Under the pieces are notes generated by a model that was not told the origin of the DNA, did not search any database, and saw only the letters and a program-made list of their open reading frames with translations. This document shows, one piece after another, positions 33,184 through 42,015 of a DNA stretch of 51,204 nt (the first letter of the stretch is position 1; each line of letters opens with the position of its first letter). Source of the stretch: Phycisphaeraceae bacterium (GTDB taxonomy: Bacteria > Planctomycetota > Phycisphaerae > Phycisphaerales > Phycisphaeraceae); assembly GCA_020831765.1 (NCBI GenBank), contig JAFIFY010000062.1, positions 1 through 51,204 of the forward strand, in the 5' to 3' direction. The position numbers and the translations under genes are program-made.

Positions 33184-33358
33184 GGTGGAACTCCTGATCT
33201 TGCCGAGTGTGAGCGATTGGGCTTGGATGGAACCGATGGGCAATGGTCCGGATGGGCATTGATCTCCAGAAGCGGCGCTATGGCGGTCCTACTGCGCGGC
33301 CACGACCGATGCTGTTTGTGAATCGAGGTTCCATGATTCCTGCTACCTCAGCGCGCAT

Positions 33359-33400
33359 AAAAACACCGCGTTCGAGCCCTTTCGCCGGGTCGAACGCGGT
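33359..33400 (-). terminator. Intrinsic terminator in the rnk leader
   Basis: Perfect 11-bp inverted repeat (33365-33375 with 33390-33400), 14-base loop, and TTTTT on the minus strand at 33363-33359. It lies 176 bp before the rnk start codon on the transcribed strand, so it would block rnk unless relieved. Confidence 0.75.
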
Positions 33401-33430
33401 ATCAGATATTCGGTGCGGATAGTCTCATAT
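33359..33430 (-). ncRNA. Short leader transcript or sRNA ahead of rnk
   Basis: A start near 33430 (from the promoter at 33437-33464) and an intrinsic terminator at 33400-33359 define a transcript of about 72 nt. The stem is 11 bp (ACCGCGTTCGA with TCGAACGCGGT) followed by G and five T on the minus strand. An ORF of 8 codons (MRLSAPNI) spans 33428-33402 and stops one base before the stem. It is either a stand-alone sRNA or an attenuator for rnk. Confidence 0.5.
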
Positions 33431-33436
33431 CAGTTG

Positions 33437-33464
33437 ATTGTAGCGCAAGCGTCATGTGTGTCAA
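33437..33464 (-). promoter_or_regulatory. Strong sigma-70 promoter upstream of rnk
   Basis: TTGACA (33464-33459, perfect -35), 16-base spacer, TACAAT (33442-33437, five of six). This is among the closest consensus matches seen in the window. Confidence 0.75.
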
Positions 33465-33951
33465 CATGACAGCCGACGCACGAACCGCGTCGCAGCGTCA
33501 TGGCCCTGGTGTAACCGTTTGCGGTGGGTTGGCGGATCAGCCGGAGTGATCTGGATGACCGGCTGCAACGCGCGGCAACAGCTCAGGCAGGCAGCGATCA
33601 CCGCGGCCGCGCGTTGTGTTCAGCCTGGTATGGTCAGCCCGCGGTGTGCGGCGCAAGCCGGCCCCGGATTGGGCCTCGCCGGGAAGCTGGTCACCTCGAG
33701 TCCCTCGCCGCCAATTTGATCGGCGGCCCATCGGAGGCTAATGAGGTTGGCCATACCCATATCGGATGGGCCCGAGAGGTTAGATTGATTCGATCACCTT
33801 GGAATCGATCAGACGATCGACACCCGGGTAAGGCCACGTCGCCAAGTTTCGGGGGCTGAATCGGCCTCCTGCGCAAGGCTGATTGGTCCAGTAGTATAAA
33901 ACGCTTGTCAGAAATAGTTTAGGTTCCCATGATCGTGACGTGGTGATGCGG

Positions 33952-33993
33952 GCCTGGTTACCAGGCGGAACAGAATGCGCAATTATTGATTGC
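33952..33993 (+). promoter_or_regulatory. Two palindromes before PEP-CTERM gene
   Basis: GCCTGGTTACCAGGC (33952-33966) is a perfect 15-bp palindrome with a central T. A second element, GCAAT-N5-ATTGC (33979-33993), starts within TGCGCAATT, a 9-mer also present in the operator cluster at 15788-15796. They lie about 110-150 bp before the gene and look like regulator sites. Confidence 0.45.
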
Positions 33994-34103
33994 AAATTCG
34001 CCGTTCTGTGGTAGGTTTGAAAACAGATTCCATTGATTCGGGAAGAGGGCCATCCGTGTCGGCACGGCGGAGGGTGGTTGCCCGAGATGAAGGAGAGCTT
34101 CAG

Positions 34104-34856
34104 ATGAGGATGCGATTATTGAATGCCATGTGCCTGGGTGTCGCCATGGGCGTCGCCGGAGCCCAGGCCGATGCGGCGGCTCTTTATCAGGAAACGTTCG
34201 ACAACACGACGGACCAGGCACCCATTACGAATCTGGATGGATGGAATTGGGCGGTCAATGATGGTGCCGGCAGCAACACGGGCAACCGCCAGTTCGGACT
34301 TCTGAGCAGTAATGCCGGTGTCGGTGGCGATCCAGGTTTCGCCTACAACTTCTCGGGCGTGGGCACCAGAGCGATACTCGCCTGGTATGACGATGCGGTG
34401 TTTTCGCAGAGCGACGTCACTGCTCTGAGCGCCTTTATCGGTCACTCCAATGCCGGTAACGAAACCCGCTTTGCGGTTCGAATCGAGACGATCGATGGCC
34501 CGGAGTGGTTTGTGACCACAGCGTTCGGCACGAACAATGTGGGCGCGGCCACCAACTTCGCCTCGGGCGCGATCGAGTTTTCGGTTCCTTTCACGACCGA
34601 TGGAGCGCAATGGCGCGCCCTGGCCTTCGATGGCCTTGTCGGCGACGCCAGCAGCGGCTTTGATCTATTTAATGGCGCGCAATCCGGTATGGTTGATGAT
34701 CTGCCGGCTGGTGATATCACCGCCGTCGGGGTTTACTCATACACCCAGAACAACTCGGTCACCCGCCTCGACAACTTCACCGTGGTCCCCGAGCCCGCCA
34801 GCCTCACCCTCTTGACCCTGGGCGGCCTGGCCATGCTCACCCGCCGGCGCGGCTGA
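34104..34856 (+). CDS. PEP-CTERM secreted protein, beta-rich
   Basis: Exported protein of 250 residues: signal peptide MRMRLLNAMCLGVAMGVAGAQA, a mature region beginning ALYQETFDN with features of a beta-sandwich (jelly-roll-like strand pattern, DLFNGAQSGMVDDLPAGDI), and a PEP-CTERM tail VVPEPASLTLLTLGG with RRRG end. Only one glycine follows the arginines, a very short tail. AAGGAG is 8 bases upstream of ATG 34104. The domain function is unknown; an adhesin or matrix role is possible for PEP-CTERM proteins generally. Upstream palindromes suggest specific regulation. Confidence 0.88.
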   Translation: MRMRLLNAMCLGVAMGVAGAQADAAALYQETFDNTTDQAPITNLDGWNWAVNDGAGSNTGNRQFGLLSSNAGVGGDPGFAYNFSGVGTRAILAWYDDAVFSQSDVTALSAFIGHSNAGNETRFAVRIETIDGPEWFVTTAFGTNNVGAATNFASGAIEFSVPFTTDGAQWRALAFDGLVGDASSGFDLFNGAQSGMVDDLPAGDITAVGVYSYTQNNSVTRLDNFTVVPEPASLTLLTLGGLAMLTRRRG

Positions 34857-34958
34857 CCCAACCATAACCAGAAAACCCATCGCGACAAGGCGATGGACCA
34901 TCCATGCCCCAAGAAACACCCCCGCCGGCCTGGGATCGAGTAACCCACCAGCCGACCG

Positions 34959-35369
34959 ATGAAACTTACACAACAAGCACGTCGGATTCTGATCATCGCC
35001 GGGATTGGCTTGGCGATCGTGGCCGCTTTCTTCACTGGACGGTACTGGGAACACTTTCAGAACGGGCGTTGGTACCGTGTGCATGCGGAGCGTATTTACC
35101 ATTGGGACTTTGGCGCAGTTCATCTGCATCATGTGACCGACTCAATCGGTTGGCCCTTTCTGGACCCCGGCGATTCAGTCATCAGCATGAGCAATGGAAG
35201 CCACCACAGAATCAAGCTCTATCAATCCAAGCGTGACTTTCAGGAATCGTGGCCGTGGGTGCACGATCTGGAGGCCGAGGGTAACCAACTACGCTGGTCG
35301 GATGGTGTGTATCGGTATAGACTCGGTCTGGAACTGATCGATCACAGCGTGAACGACGCCGTACCGTAG
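34959..35369 (+). CDS. Small N-terminally anchored protein
   Basis: This 136-residue frame starts with a basic N-terminus and one membrane helix (RRILIIAGIGLAIVAAFFTGRYW), then a soluble part rich in Trp, His and Tyr (GRWYRVHAERIYHWDFGAVHLHH, FQESWPWVHDL). No family is recognised and no clear Shine-Dalgarno precedes the ATG. The signal anchor and non-random composition support a real gene. It follows the PEP-CTERM gene by 102 bp in the same direction. Confidence 0.55.
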   Translation: MKLTQQARRILIIAGIGLAIVAAFFTGRYWEHFQNGRWYRVHAERIYHWDFGAVHLHHVTDSIGWPFLDPGDSVISMSNGSHHRIKLYQSKRDFQESWPWVHDLEAEGNQLRWSDGVYRYRLGLELIDHSVNDAVP

Positions 35370-35690
35370 CGGCGCTCAAGCCCATGCCGAAGGACATCGC
35401 GTGCCCGACAGCGATCGTGAAGCATTTCACGGAGTTGCGTATGGCCGTCGGTAATGCTGATACAGCATGTGGCGATACCGGACTCGGTTGGCCGGTGATA
35501 TCGAATGATGGCCCGATGCCGGGCGATCGGCGGGTGCCGGTACGTCGATGGTGCTCTGGTGCGCCGGATGATGCGTTTTTGAAACTCAACGCATCCTGCG
35601 TGGAGGCCTCCCGTGGCGGGTGGGGTATCATGTGGCTGCGGCGTGACCCGGGCCCATTCCGGGTGCGTCCACCTCAGCGGAGACACAGCG
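35370..35690. other. Gene-poor gap
   Basis: Between two small membrane-protein genes; open frames on both strands here lack ribosome sites and recognisable domains. One hairpin, GATGCGTT (35570-35577) with AACGCATC (35588-35595), has no following T-run. Nothing else is seen. Confidence 0.5.
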
Positions 35691-36038
35691 ATGGACCATG
35701 AAAGCACATCGGGCGCTGCCGGCGGGCCGCAACCTCAGTGGATGGTGCGTGGCCGGGATGAGCGCTCGGTACAGTTGTTCGAGGTGATCGCCGCGCCGAC
35801 CGCGGAGGACGCGGAGTCCATCGCCCTCGAGCGCGGGTTCGCGGCCGTGTTCGAGGTCACGCCGGCGTCACCGCCCGACGCCGAGCTCGACCAGTGGCAG
35901 CGATACACCAACTGGCAGTTCGTTCGCCTGCACCAGCGCATCGACAACGTGATGAGGATGTTGATCGCGATCCTGATTATCCTGCTTCTACCGATCATTC
36001 TGCCGATCATCTGGCTGGTGATAGGCCTTGCGCCGTAG
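35691..36038 (+). CDS. Small C-tail-anchored membrane protein
   Basis: This 115-residue protein is unknown. The N-terminal part, QPQWMVRGRDERSVQLFEVIAAPTAEDAESIALERGFAAVFEV, resembles small N-terminal domains seen before membrane segments in planctomycete hypothetical proteins. The C-terminal helix MLIAILIILLLPIILPIIWLVIGLA is one long or two short membrane segments. ATG 35691 has GGAG about 9 bases upstream; an upstream in-frame ATG at 35613 gives an unlikely Cys-rich leader. Confidence 0.7.
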   Translation: MDHESTSGAAGGPQPQWMVRGRDERSVQLFEVIAAPTAEDAESIALERGFAAVFEVTPASPPDAELDQWQRYTNWQFVRLHQRIDNVMRMLIAILIILLLPIILPIIWLVIGLAP

Positions 36039-36250
36039 GCGTCGGGTCTGGGTGCCCATTGGTGGCTTGTCAAAGCCCTCACCCCCAAGCCCCCGCACCC
36101 CAGCCCGCATGAAAGCAGATGTGCTATCAGTGCATGGCGTGTAAGGTAACTCGCATCGAAATGCATGTGCGGGAACGATTTCACAGCAGCCGCCCGATAA
36201 ACTCACTTCCGCAGCGTAGCGCTGAATCGGTCCAGAGCAAGGGCCTGTCT

Positions 36251-36685
36251 TTACGCGCCGATCCCGAGTTGTCGTGTCATTGTCGCGACGTTGTAGTACC
36301 GTCGCACGGCGTGGAAGCGGCCGTCATCATCGAGGTCCGCGAAGACGGAGGCGGGCAGATCGATCGTGCGGCCGGTTGCGGGCAACTCACCTTCGGGCGT
36401 TGTGAGCGGGCCGTCGTTCGTTCCCGTCAGGCGTAGTTCGTAGATCATGCACCCGTCGTGAATGTGGCGGTTGCGGCAGGCGACCTGAATATCACGAAAG
36501 GCACGGAACATCTCGGCGTACGCAGCGCGGATGGCGTCTCTGCCGCGGATAGGTTCGGGGTTGGGCGGATCGTCGAGGGCAGCGTTTCTGGCGTAGATAT
36601 CGACAACAGCATCGACATCGTGCGCGTTGAATGCATGGACAGCGCGATTGTGCCTTTCCAGTGCGATTGCTTCAAGTGCGGGCAT
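36251..36685 (-). CDS. SnoaL-like / NTF2-fold protein
   Basis: Protein of 144 residues with an NTF2-like fold: HNRAVHAFNAHDVDAVVDIYARNAALDDPPNPEPIRGRDAIRAAYAEMFRAF, then DIQVACRNRHIHDGCMIYELRLTGTNDG and GRTIDLPASVFADLDDDGRFHAVRRYYNVATM. This fits SnoaL-like/ester-cyclase families, many without known substrate. AAGGAG lies exactly 6 bases before ATG 36685, fixing the start and rejecting a longer frame. It is monocistronic and divergent from the next gene. Confidence 0.88.
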   Translation of the reverse strand: MPALEAIALERHNRAVHAFNAHDVDAVVDIYARNAALDDPPNPEPIRGRDAIRAAYAEMFRAFRDIQVACRNRHIHDGCMIYELRLTGTNDGPLTTPEGELPATGRTIDLPASVFADLDDDGRFHAVRRYYNVATMTRQLGIGA

Positions 36686-37066
36686 GGAGTGCTCCTTGTG
36701 TGAATGGCCATACCCGACCCTAGTGTCGCCAGGCGGTTGAAACAACCGTGTATCGGAATGGCTGCGGCACTGAACGCAGCGCTCGGATTTCGATGTGCGT
36801 TGTGCGATCTTCGATGGTATGCGCCCATGCAGGCCCTCCAGAGGCAGGCGGCGCTGCGGAAACAGCCCGGCCCCCGGCCGCGCCGAGCTCACGGCCGAAG
36901 CCCGGTCCGCTTGGAATCGAGTTTCCTGACAGTTAACGCTGCACCCTCGCCGGGTGATGGGACGATGCGGCCCGCAAGGCCGCAACATCGAAACCCCGGC
37001 CAGATCCCCCACAGCAACTTCACCACCCACCAGAACGGCACGAACAAAAGATTACAATGTCCTGTC
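36686..37066. other. Divergent gap between SnoaL-like gene and duplicated membrane protein gene
   Basis: A 381-bp region with no supported gene, although the downstream frame stays open through it on the plus strand. A -10-like TACAAT near 37053-37058 lies 9 bases before ATG 37067 without a good -35. Confidence 0.45.
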
Positions 37067-38326
37067 ATGAGGACACACACCCACAGCCTGCCGGCGGGAG
37101 TCGAGCGCGTGAGCGAGGCTCACGGCTTCCGGCTCATCCTGCCCCAACGAAAACTCGGCGCACTGAGTCTGGTCGGCATCCTGCCCATCGGGGTGGGTTG
37201 CCTCTTCTGCGGCATCATCGTGACCTGCATGTACCTGGTCGCCACCGAGGTCATGACCAATGCCGATGTGTCCGCGCAGTGGTTCGGCGTGGTGGCCATG
37301 GTCTTCCTCCTTGGGGTGTTCCTCATGGTCGTTTACATGCCGATATTCACCGGCCTGGCGATCATCGCCGGTTGCGGCGAGATTGTCGTGGACGGCAAGC
37401 GACTCATCTATACCGAACGTGTCGGGCCGCTCCGTAAGTCGTGGTGGCGTCCCCTGCAGCGCATCACCAGCCTGCGCATTACGTCCGACATCTTCCCCAC
37501 GACTCGACACTCCACACCGCCGCTTCCCTTTCGAACCCCTGTCAGATCCGCTCACGGGGCCATCTTCGTCGACTGTAAAATGCCGCATCGCGGAGCGTTC
37601 CTGCTCGCACCGGGCTACCCGAGCGAACTGGTCGAAGCGCTGGCGCATTACCTGGCCGCGCAGCTTCATATCGACGATGCTGCACATGCCGAACGTCGTC
37701 CCTTCACACCCAAGGTCAAGGTGGTCGATGGCACTGCCCCGCTGTCAGCCGACATTCATGACCAGCCTTCGGACAGCAAAGTCGTCGTCGAACACGCGGC
37801 CGGCGGCATCACGCTCACCATCCCGCCCGAGGGCGTGTGGCGCGGCACCAACGGCCTCATGTTCTTCGCCGTCGTCTGGAATGCCTTCGTCGGCTTCTTC
37901 ATCCTCGCCATGGCGGTCAGCCTGCTCACGGGAACCGCAACCAGTTCCAATGGGAACTCGCCGGATCCCTGGATCATCGCGCTGTTCATGATTCCCTTCG
38001 TGGGCGCGGGTATCGGCACCTTGCTCGGCGCGATGCACATGGGCAGGCGTGTTGCCATCATCGATGTGCATGGCAATGTCCTGCTTATCACCCAGAAAGG
38101 GATCTTCGGCATCCGGCAATGGATCTGGTCCCACAAGGACGTTCGCAATGTCATGGTCGATGTCAGCAGCATCTCGGCGAACAGGAAGCCCCTGATGCAG
38201 TTGCAGGTCCACCTGGCCACCGGCAGGAAGCACGGGTTCTTCACCGGACGCGAACTGGACGAACTACGCTGGATGGCAACGACCTTGCGACAGGCGCTGG
38301 GTATCGCCGAGAGCCCACCCGATTAA
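37067..38326 (+). CDS. Membrane protein with internal duplication (two TM-pair plus PH-like units)
   Basis: This 419-residue protein appears to be two copies of one module. Each copy opens with a short strand-rich stretch (GFRLILPQRKLG; GITLTIPPEGVWRG), has two membrane helices (LSLVGILPIGVGCLFCGIIVTCMYL, VVAMVFLLGVFLMVVYMPI; FFAVVWNAFVGFFILAMAVSLL, WIIALFMIPFVGAGIGTLLGAM), then a beta-rich part like bacterial PH domains (CGEIVVDGKRLIYTERVGPLRKSWWRP; RVAIIDVHGNVLLITQKGIFGIRQWIWS). No enzyme motif is visible. ATG 37067 is preferred; upstream codons in the same frame look non-coding. Function unknown. Confidence 0.75.
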   Translation: MRTHTHSLPAGVERVSEAHGFRLILPQRKLGALSLVGILPIGVGCLFCGIIVTCMYLVATEVMTNADVSAQWFGVVAMVFLLGVFLMVVYMPIFTGLAIIAGCGEIVVDGKRLIYTERVGPLRKSWWRPLQRITSLRITSDIFPTTRHSTPPLPFRTPVRSAHGAIFVDCKMPHRGAFLLAPGYPSELVEALAHYLAAQLHIDDAAHAERRPFTPKVKVVDGTAPLSADIHDQPSDSKVVVEHAAGGITLTIPPEGVWRGTNGLMFFAVVWNAFVGFFILAMAVSLLTGTATSSNGNSPDPWIIALFMIPFVGAGIGTLLGAMHMGRRVAIIDVHGNVLLITQKGIFGIRQWIWSHKDVRNVMVDVSSISANRKPLMQLQVHLATGRKHGFFTGRELDELRWMATTLRQALGIAESPPD

Positions 38327-38657
38327 CCGACTGCACGTATCGCCGCCGGCCCGTCTGCCTGTCGCCTCACGCGATCGCACCACCCGCCATGCCCGCCACG
38401 CGCCAGTACGGCCCCACCACGCGCCATCTTCATCCCCACAACTCGCGCTGCCCAACGAAGCGCGGCTTCGCCGAGCAGGAGCCCTTAACCCATACGGCTT
38501 GGCTCACAGCGGGACCCCGCACCCCGGCCCGCCTGGCACAAAATTTCCTGTCTATAGCGCATTGGCTGAACAGCGGATAGGGACGACGCCTGATTGGCTA
38601 TGATGCCGACATACACAACGCCGCGACGAATGCGGCCGCCTGTACGAGGATGCCGAC
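38327..38657. other. Gene-free gap
   Basis: A 331-bp stretch with no supported gene. A short hairpin CGAAGC-GCG-GCTTCG (38457-38471) has no T-run. Nothing else is recognised. Confidence 0.5.
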
Positions 38658-39821
38658 ATGGTCATGCGCTTCACACCTCAGGATATCGGGCACGACTTTG
38701 GGACATATCGCGCCTCCAGCCAGCGTCCGCGATGGTTGATCGCGGCGATTACGGCAATGGTGGCGATCAGCGCGGCGATCGTGGGCATCAGCGCAGATCC
38801 GCCGATGCTTGCATCGAATAGCGCGGCGGAGGATTCTGAAGTGGCCGCGCCGCCCACACTCGCGGCCGAGGCCTTGCGGCCACTGATCGATCGGGATTCG
38901 TTCCGCGTGCATGACATGGCGCTTCTGCCGGACAAGACGATCCTTGCCACCGATGGCACCGAACACCTGGTGCTGCTGCATGAAACCGGCCGGCGGGCGG
39001 GGACGATCCACCTGACCATCAACCGTTACTACAGCGAGTCACCCCTGCGCACCACCGCCGATGGCGGGCGAGTGCTGATCGCCGATCAGTGGGTCGATCT
39101 GGAACGCAACCGGTTGGACCATGTGCTGCGCGTTTCCGAGGCGGTGCGCATGGGCAACCCCAACCCCGAGCCGCTCGATGTATCCGCCGACGGCGCGCTT
39201 GCACTGGTGCATGTGCGCAGCTTTTCAGCAGCGCGGCACAACGCCCTGGCCATCTTCGACACCGAGTCGGGCCGGGTCACGCATCGCGTCCGAGTGGGCG
39301 AGGGTATAAGCCACGCAGCGTTTGCCGGGCGGGACCGGGTCGTGATCGGTCAGGCGAACGGGCGAATTGTCATGGCCGACTTTGCAGGTCAGACGCGGCG
39401 TGAATTTCGCCCTGTCGTCCGTGAGGATCAGCAGCGGCACTGGCACTACTGGCAGTCGGTGCGGTGCGAGCAGCGGCACCACCTGCTGGTCGGGCGCGGC
39501 GAGCGGTTCGTGTTGTTCGATATCACCGCGGGTGAGACGGTTGTCGAACTCGACGGCCTGCAATGCGCGGTGCTGGATGAATCGAATCGGTACCTGATCA
39601 CGCGGCAACGGCCGGACAACATCAAGGCGGCCGAACCCGAGCCCTTGAGGGTGCATCGCATCGCCGATGGCCGGATCATCGCACATCTGGCCGGGCCCGG
39701 CTGGTCCGAGCAACCCCGGATCAGTGATCTGCGGCACAGCCGGCTTTACACGCTCAGCGCCATGCGCACAATCCGGCCCTGGCGCATCGAGATCGAGGGC
39801 GTTATGCTTCATGGAGACTGA
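38658..39821 (+). CDS. Membrane-anchored beta-propeller-like protein
   Basis: Protein of 387 residues: one N-terminal anchor (about 26-46, WLIAAITAMVAISAAIVGI), then a periplasmic-type region of WD/NHL-like strand repeats (DMALLPDKTILATDGTEHLVLLHE, LALVHVRSFSAARHNALAIFDTESGRVTHRVRV, HLLVGRGERFVLFDITAGETVVELDG), so a six- or seven-bladed propeller is likely. No catalytic site is recognised. GAGG precedes the ATG by 8 bases. It is convergent with a PEP-CTERM gene 108 bp away. Function unknown. Confidence 0.8.
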   Translation: MVMRFTPQDIGHDFGTYRASSQRPRWLIAAITAMVAISAAIVGISADPPMLASNSAAEDSEVAAPPTLAAEALRPLIDRDSFRVHDMALLPDKTILATDGTEHLVLLHETGRRAGTIHLTINRYYSESPLRTTADGGRVLIADQWVDLERNRLDHVLRVSEAVRMGNPNPEPLDVSADGALALVHVRSFSAARHNALAIFDTESGRVTHRVRVGEGISHAAFAGRDRVVIGQANGRIVMADFAGQTRREFRPVVREDQQRHWHYWQSVRCEQRHHLLVGRGERFVLFDITAGETVVELDGLQCAVLDESNRYLITRQRPDNIKAAEPEPLRVHRIADGRIIAHLAGPGWSEQPRISDLRHSRLYTLSAMRTIRPWRIEIEGVMLHGD

Positions 39822-39929
39822 CCATCGCGGTCATTGCCGAGGTTGCTTCGCATGGTCCTCAATGCCCTGGGCGGGGTTGGCATCGAGCCGGTGTCGGTGA
39901 TCAGTCGAAACATGCATCGCTGTCCGCGC

Positions 39930-40925
39930 CTACCGCTTGCCTGTGTTTCGTCGCAGGAGCGCGAGTGTGCCGATGCCCAGCAGCGCCAGCGAGGCGGGTT
40001 CGGGCACGGGCCAGCCCATGGTCGGGTCTTCATAGAGGGCTTTGACCTGTTCAGCGGACAGGGCATCGCTATAGATGCGGACCTCATCGATCCAGCCGTC
40101 GAAGAAGCCGAGGTTGACGAACTGGCCACCTGAAAAAACGGTCGATCCGCCGATGATCCATTCGGTTCCCGCAAAGGGCTGGGGAACTCCTTTGTCGCGG
40201 ATCAGCGGCGCGAGGGTATCGCTGTTGTAAAGGATCTTGCCGTTGATGTAGCCGGTGGTCTGGTCGGGGTTGGCCGACTGGATGATGACCAGATGATGCC
40301 ACTGGTCATCGAAGAAGGTGAAATCGGTATCCAATGCGTAGGGCGGTTTGCCGAGCTCGCCGCCGATCGGCCCGCGCGATGAGACGATCGGCGAGCCGCG
40401 GACTTCCGACCCGGTGGTGCTGAACGGATTGCGCCGGATGGTGGTTGTGAAGTGTTCAGCGGTGGGGGCGGGGGGGAAGTGGCCGAACGCGACCCAGTCA
40501 TCGGTGCCGCTGGGGGGAGTAGGCCGTTCGCTGTTGAGTTTCACCCACATGGAAATGGTGACGGGGCTGACGGTTCCGGTAAACCCATTGAAGCCCGGCT
40601 GATAGCCCGCGCCGATGTTCATGCGGCCGTTTTCAGTCCTTCCCGCCCAGCCCGCGGGCCGGAGCAGTTCGGTCTGTACCAGTCGCAGTGCATTGCCGCC
40701 GCCGAGTCCGGCACCGGGGTCGATGTAGGCCACCGAGCCGGGCTGATTGCCCACGATCGGGCCTTCCAGCGTGCCCACGCGCGAGCCCACGCTGTCCAAA
40801 GCCGTGGTGCTGTTGGCTGGTTCTTCAAACCCCCAACGGTGAATCAACTCCGCGTTGGCCGGTGATGAGACGCCCGCGGCCCACGCGATCACCAAGCCCG
40901 ATATCGATAGTATCCGCCGTCTCAT
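39930..40925 (-). CDS. PEP-CTERM protein with LamG-type (laminin G/concanavalin) domain
   Basis: Exported protein of 331 residues: signal peptide MRRRILSISGLVIAWAAGVSSPANA; a LamG/ConA-like domain from ELIHRWGFEE to WIDEVRIYSDALSAEQVKALYEDP, with the signature SMWVKLNSE and WHHLVIIQS; and a PEP-CTERM tail VPEPASLALLGIGTLALL with RRNTGKR. LamG domains bind glycans, so an adhesin or matrix role is plausible. ATG 40925 is supported by GAGAG upstream; a frame open further upstream is not used. A sigma-70-like promoter lies at 41051-41079. Confidence 0.9.
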   Translation of the reverse strand: MRRRILSISGLVIAWAAGVSSPANAELIHRWGFEEPANSTTALDSVGSRVGTLEGPIVGNQPGSVAYIDPGAGLGGGNALRLVQTELLRPAGWAGRTENGRMNIGAGYQPGFNGFTGTVSPVTISMWVKLNSERPTPPSGTDDWVAFGHFPPAPTAEHFTTTIRRNPFSTTGSEVRGSPIVSSRGPIGGELGKPPYALDTDFTFFDDQWHHLVIIQSANPDQTTGYINGKILYNSDTLAPLIRDKGVPQPFAGTEWIIGGSTVFSGGQFVNLGFFDGWIDEVRIYSDALSAEQVKALYEDPTMGWPVPEPASLALLGIGTLALLRRNTGKR

Positions 40926-41050
40926 CGTGCTCTCTTCCTCCACAACAAAAATAAGCCTGAGCAAAACCCTCAAACCCACTGGCCATCGCAGACCAAACCA
41001 CAGCCCGCAACGCATTCAATGACACCATTGTACGGCCATTGAACACAAGC

Positions 41051-41079
41051 AATATACCCGACGAATCCTGTTCCGGCAA
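41051..41079 (-). promoter_or_regulatory. Candidate sigma-70 promoter of the LamG/PEP-CTERM gene
   Basis: Minus strand: TTGCCG (41079-41074), 17-base spacer, TATATT (41056-41051, five of six). It lies downstream of the prepilin-like gene end and 126 bp before the ATG at 40925. Confidence 0.55.
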
Positions 41080-41107
41080 GAAAAATGGCGAAAGAAGTTA
41101 TTAGCCG

Positions 41108-41779
41108 CTACCAGTCTGATATCTGGTCGTAGCGGAAGGTCATCCCCTCACGGTTGCGGACCGACTCGACATGCTGATCGGCGAACAGGACGTTCAGGGA
41201 CCCGCCGTGGTGGGCCCGCCAGTGTTGGGCGCCGTCGTCGAAAACCAACGCGTTCTGGGTGTAGTCGTCCTTGTCCGCATCATCGTTGGAGAAACCCCGG
41301 TAAGTCGAATCGCCGGCGAGCACGAACGATGAGGGATGGACGATCAGGTTCCGAATGACCGGAGCAAAGCTGTTGTGTCGGATGTAAGCGGCGCGTACAC
41401 CGAGAAAATAGCGGTATTCGCTGTCTTCCGGATAGCTGCCGCAACCGGCGAACACCCTGCGATCCTCGGTGTACTGGAAAATCTGCTCCATCCAACTCGG
41501 CTGCCCGGTCGATGCATCAATTTCGCCCCAGGCGATGCTGCCTCCGGCGATGGGGAACCGATCCTGCTCATCATTGGCGTGCATCTCAAGAGACAGCCCG
41601 ATCTGCTTGACCGAGGCGGCACAGACCACACGACGGGCACTTTCGCGAGCGGCCCCCAGGGCCGGCAGCAGAATGCCGATCAACAAAGCAATGATGGAAA
41701 TCACCACCAGTAGCTCGATGAGGGTGAACCCGGTCGCGCAAGGTGGGTGGGTATTCCGTTGTTCCGCTTGATACTGCAT
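41108..41779 (-). CDS. Prepilin-leader (type II pseudopilin-like) protein
   Basis: Protein of 223 residues with a prepilin leader ([35 protein letters not shown]), cut before Phe. The globular part has the Trp/Asp-rich ending common in planctomycete pseudopilins ([23 protein letters not shown]). AAGGAG lies about 8 bases before the ATG. It is followed in the same direction by the LamG/PEP-CTERM gene, which has its own promoter. Role unknown; probable cell-surface or secretion-related protein. Confidence 0.9.
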   Translation of the reverse strand: MQYQAEQRNTHPPCATGFTLIELLVVISIIALLIGILLPALGAARESARRVVCAASVKQIGLSLEMHANDEQDRFPIAGGSIAWGEIDASTGQPSWMEQIFQYTEDRRVFAGCGSYPEDSEYRYFLGVRAAYIRHNSFAPVIRNLIVHPSSFVLAGDSTYRGFSNDDADKDDYTQNALVFDDGAQHWRAHHGGSLNVLFADQHVESVRNREGMTFRYDQISDW

Positions 41780-42015
41780 TAGCGACTCCTTCCAGAACCG
41801 GACGCGGCCGGAAGGGAGTTATTGCACCACATCGGAAAAAAGGGCGAAGGAGTTGCCGATCGCAGGAGTTCTCAGAGCCTCGTAACTGATGCTTGAGCTC
41901 TTGTAGCGGTGTCGAGCACGGTTTGCGAATGAATTCCAGATCGCCGCGACGGAAAGACCCGGTCGGCGTTGCGGACGTAGCTTACCGCCGCCATATTCCG
42001 GCGAGCCCCGAGGTT

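Larger units (their letters stand above)
33184..34103. other. Long gene-free region between rnk and PEP-CTERM gene
   Basis: This 920-bp stretch has no gene that I can support; open frames across it lack ribosome sites and family signatures. It holds the rnk promoter, mini-ORF and terminator (33359-33464), and palindromes before the PEP-CTERM gene (33952-33993). The middle (about 33480-33940) shows nothing recognisable beyond GC-rich sequence and a TATAAA at 33895-33900 lacking a good -35. RNase P RNA, tmRNA and 6S signatures were looked for and not seen. Confidence 0.6.

Noticed and set aside
41948-41960. GACGGAAAGACCC resembles a conserved 23S rRNA segment
   Set aside because: The adjoining 23S bases (CGTGAACCTTTACTATAGC) are absent and no other rRNA sequence surrounds it; treated as chance, although its closeness to a 23S-IVP-type gene was noted.
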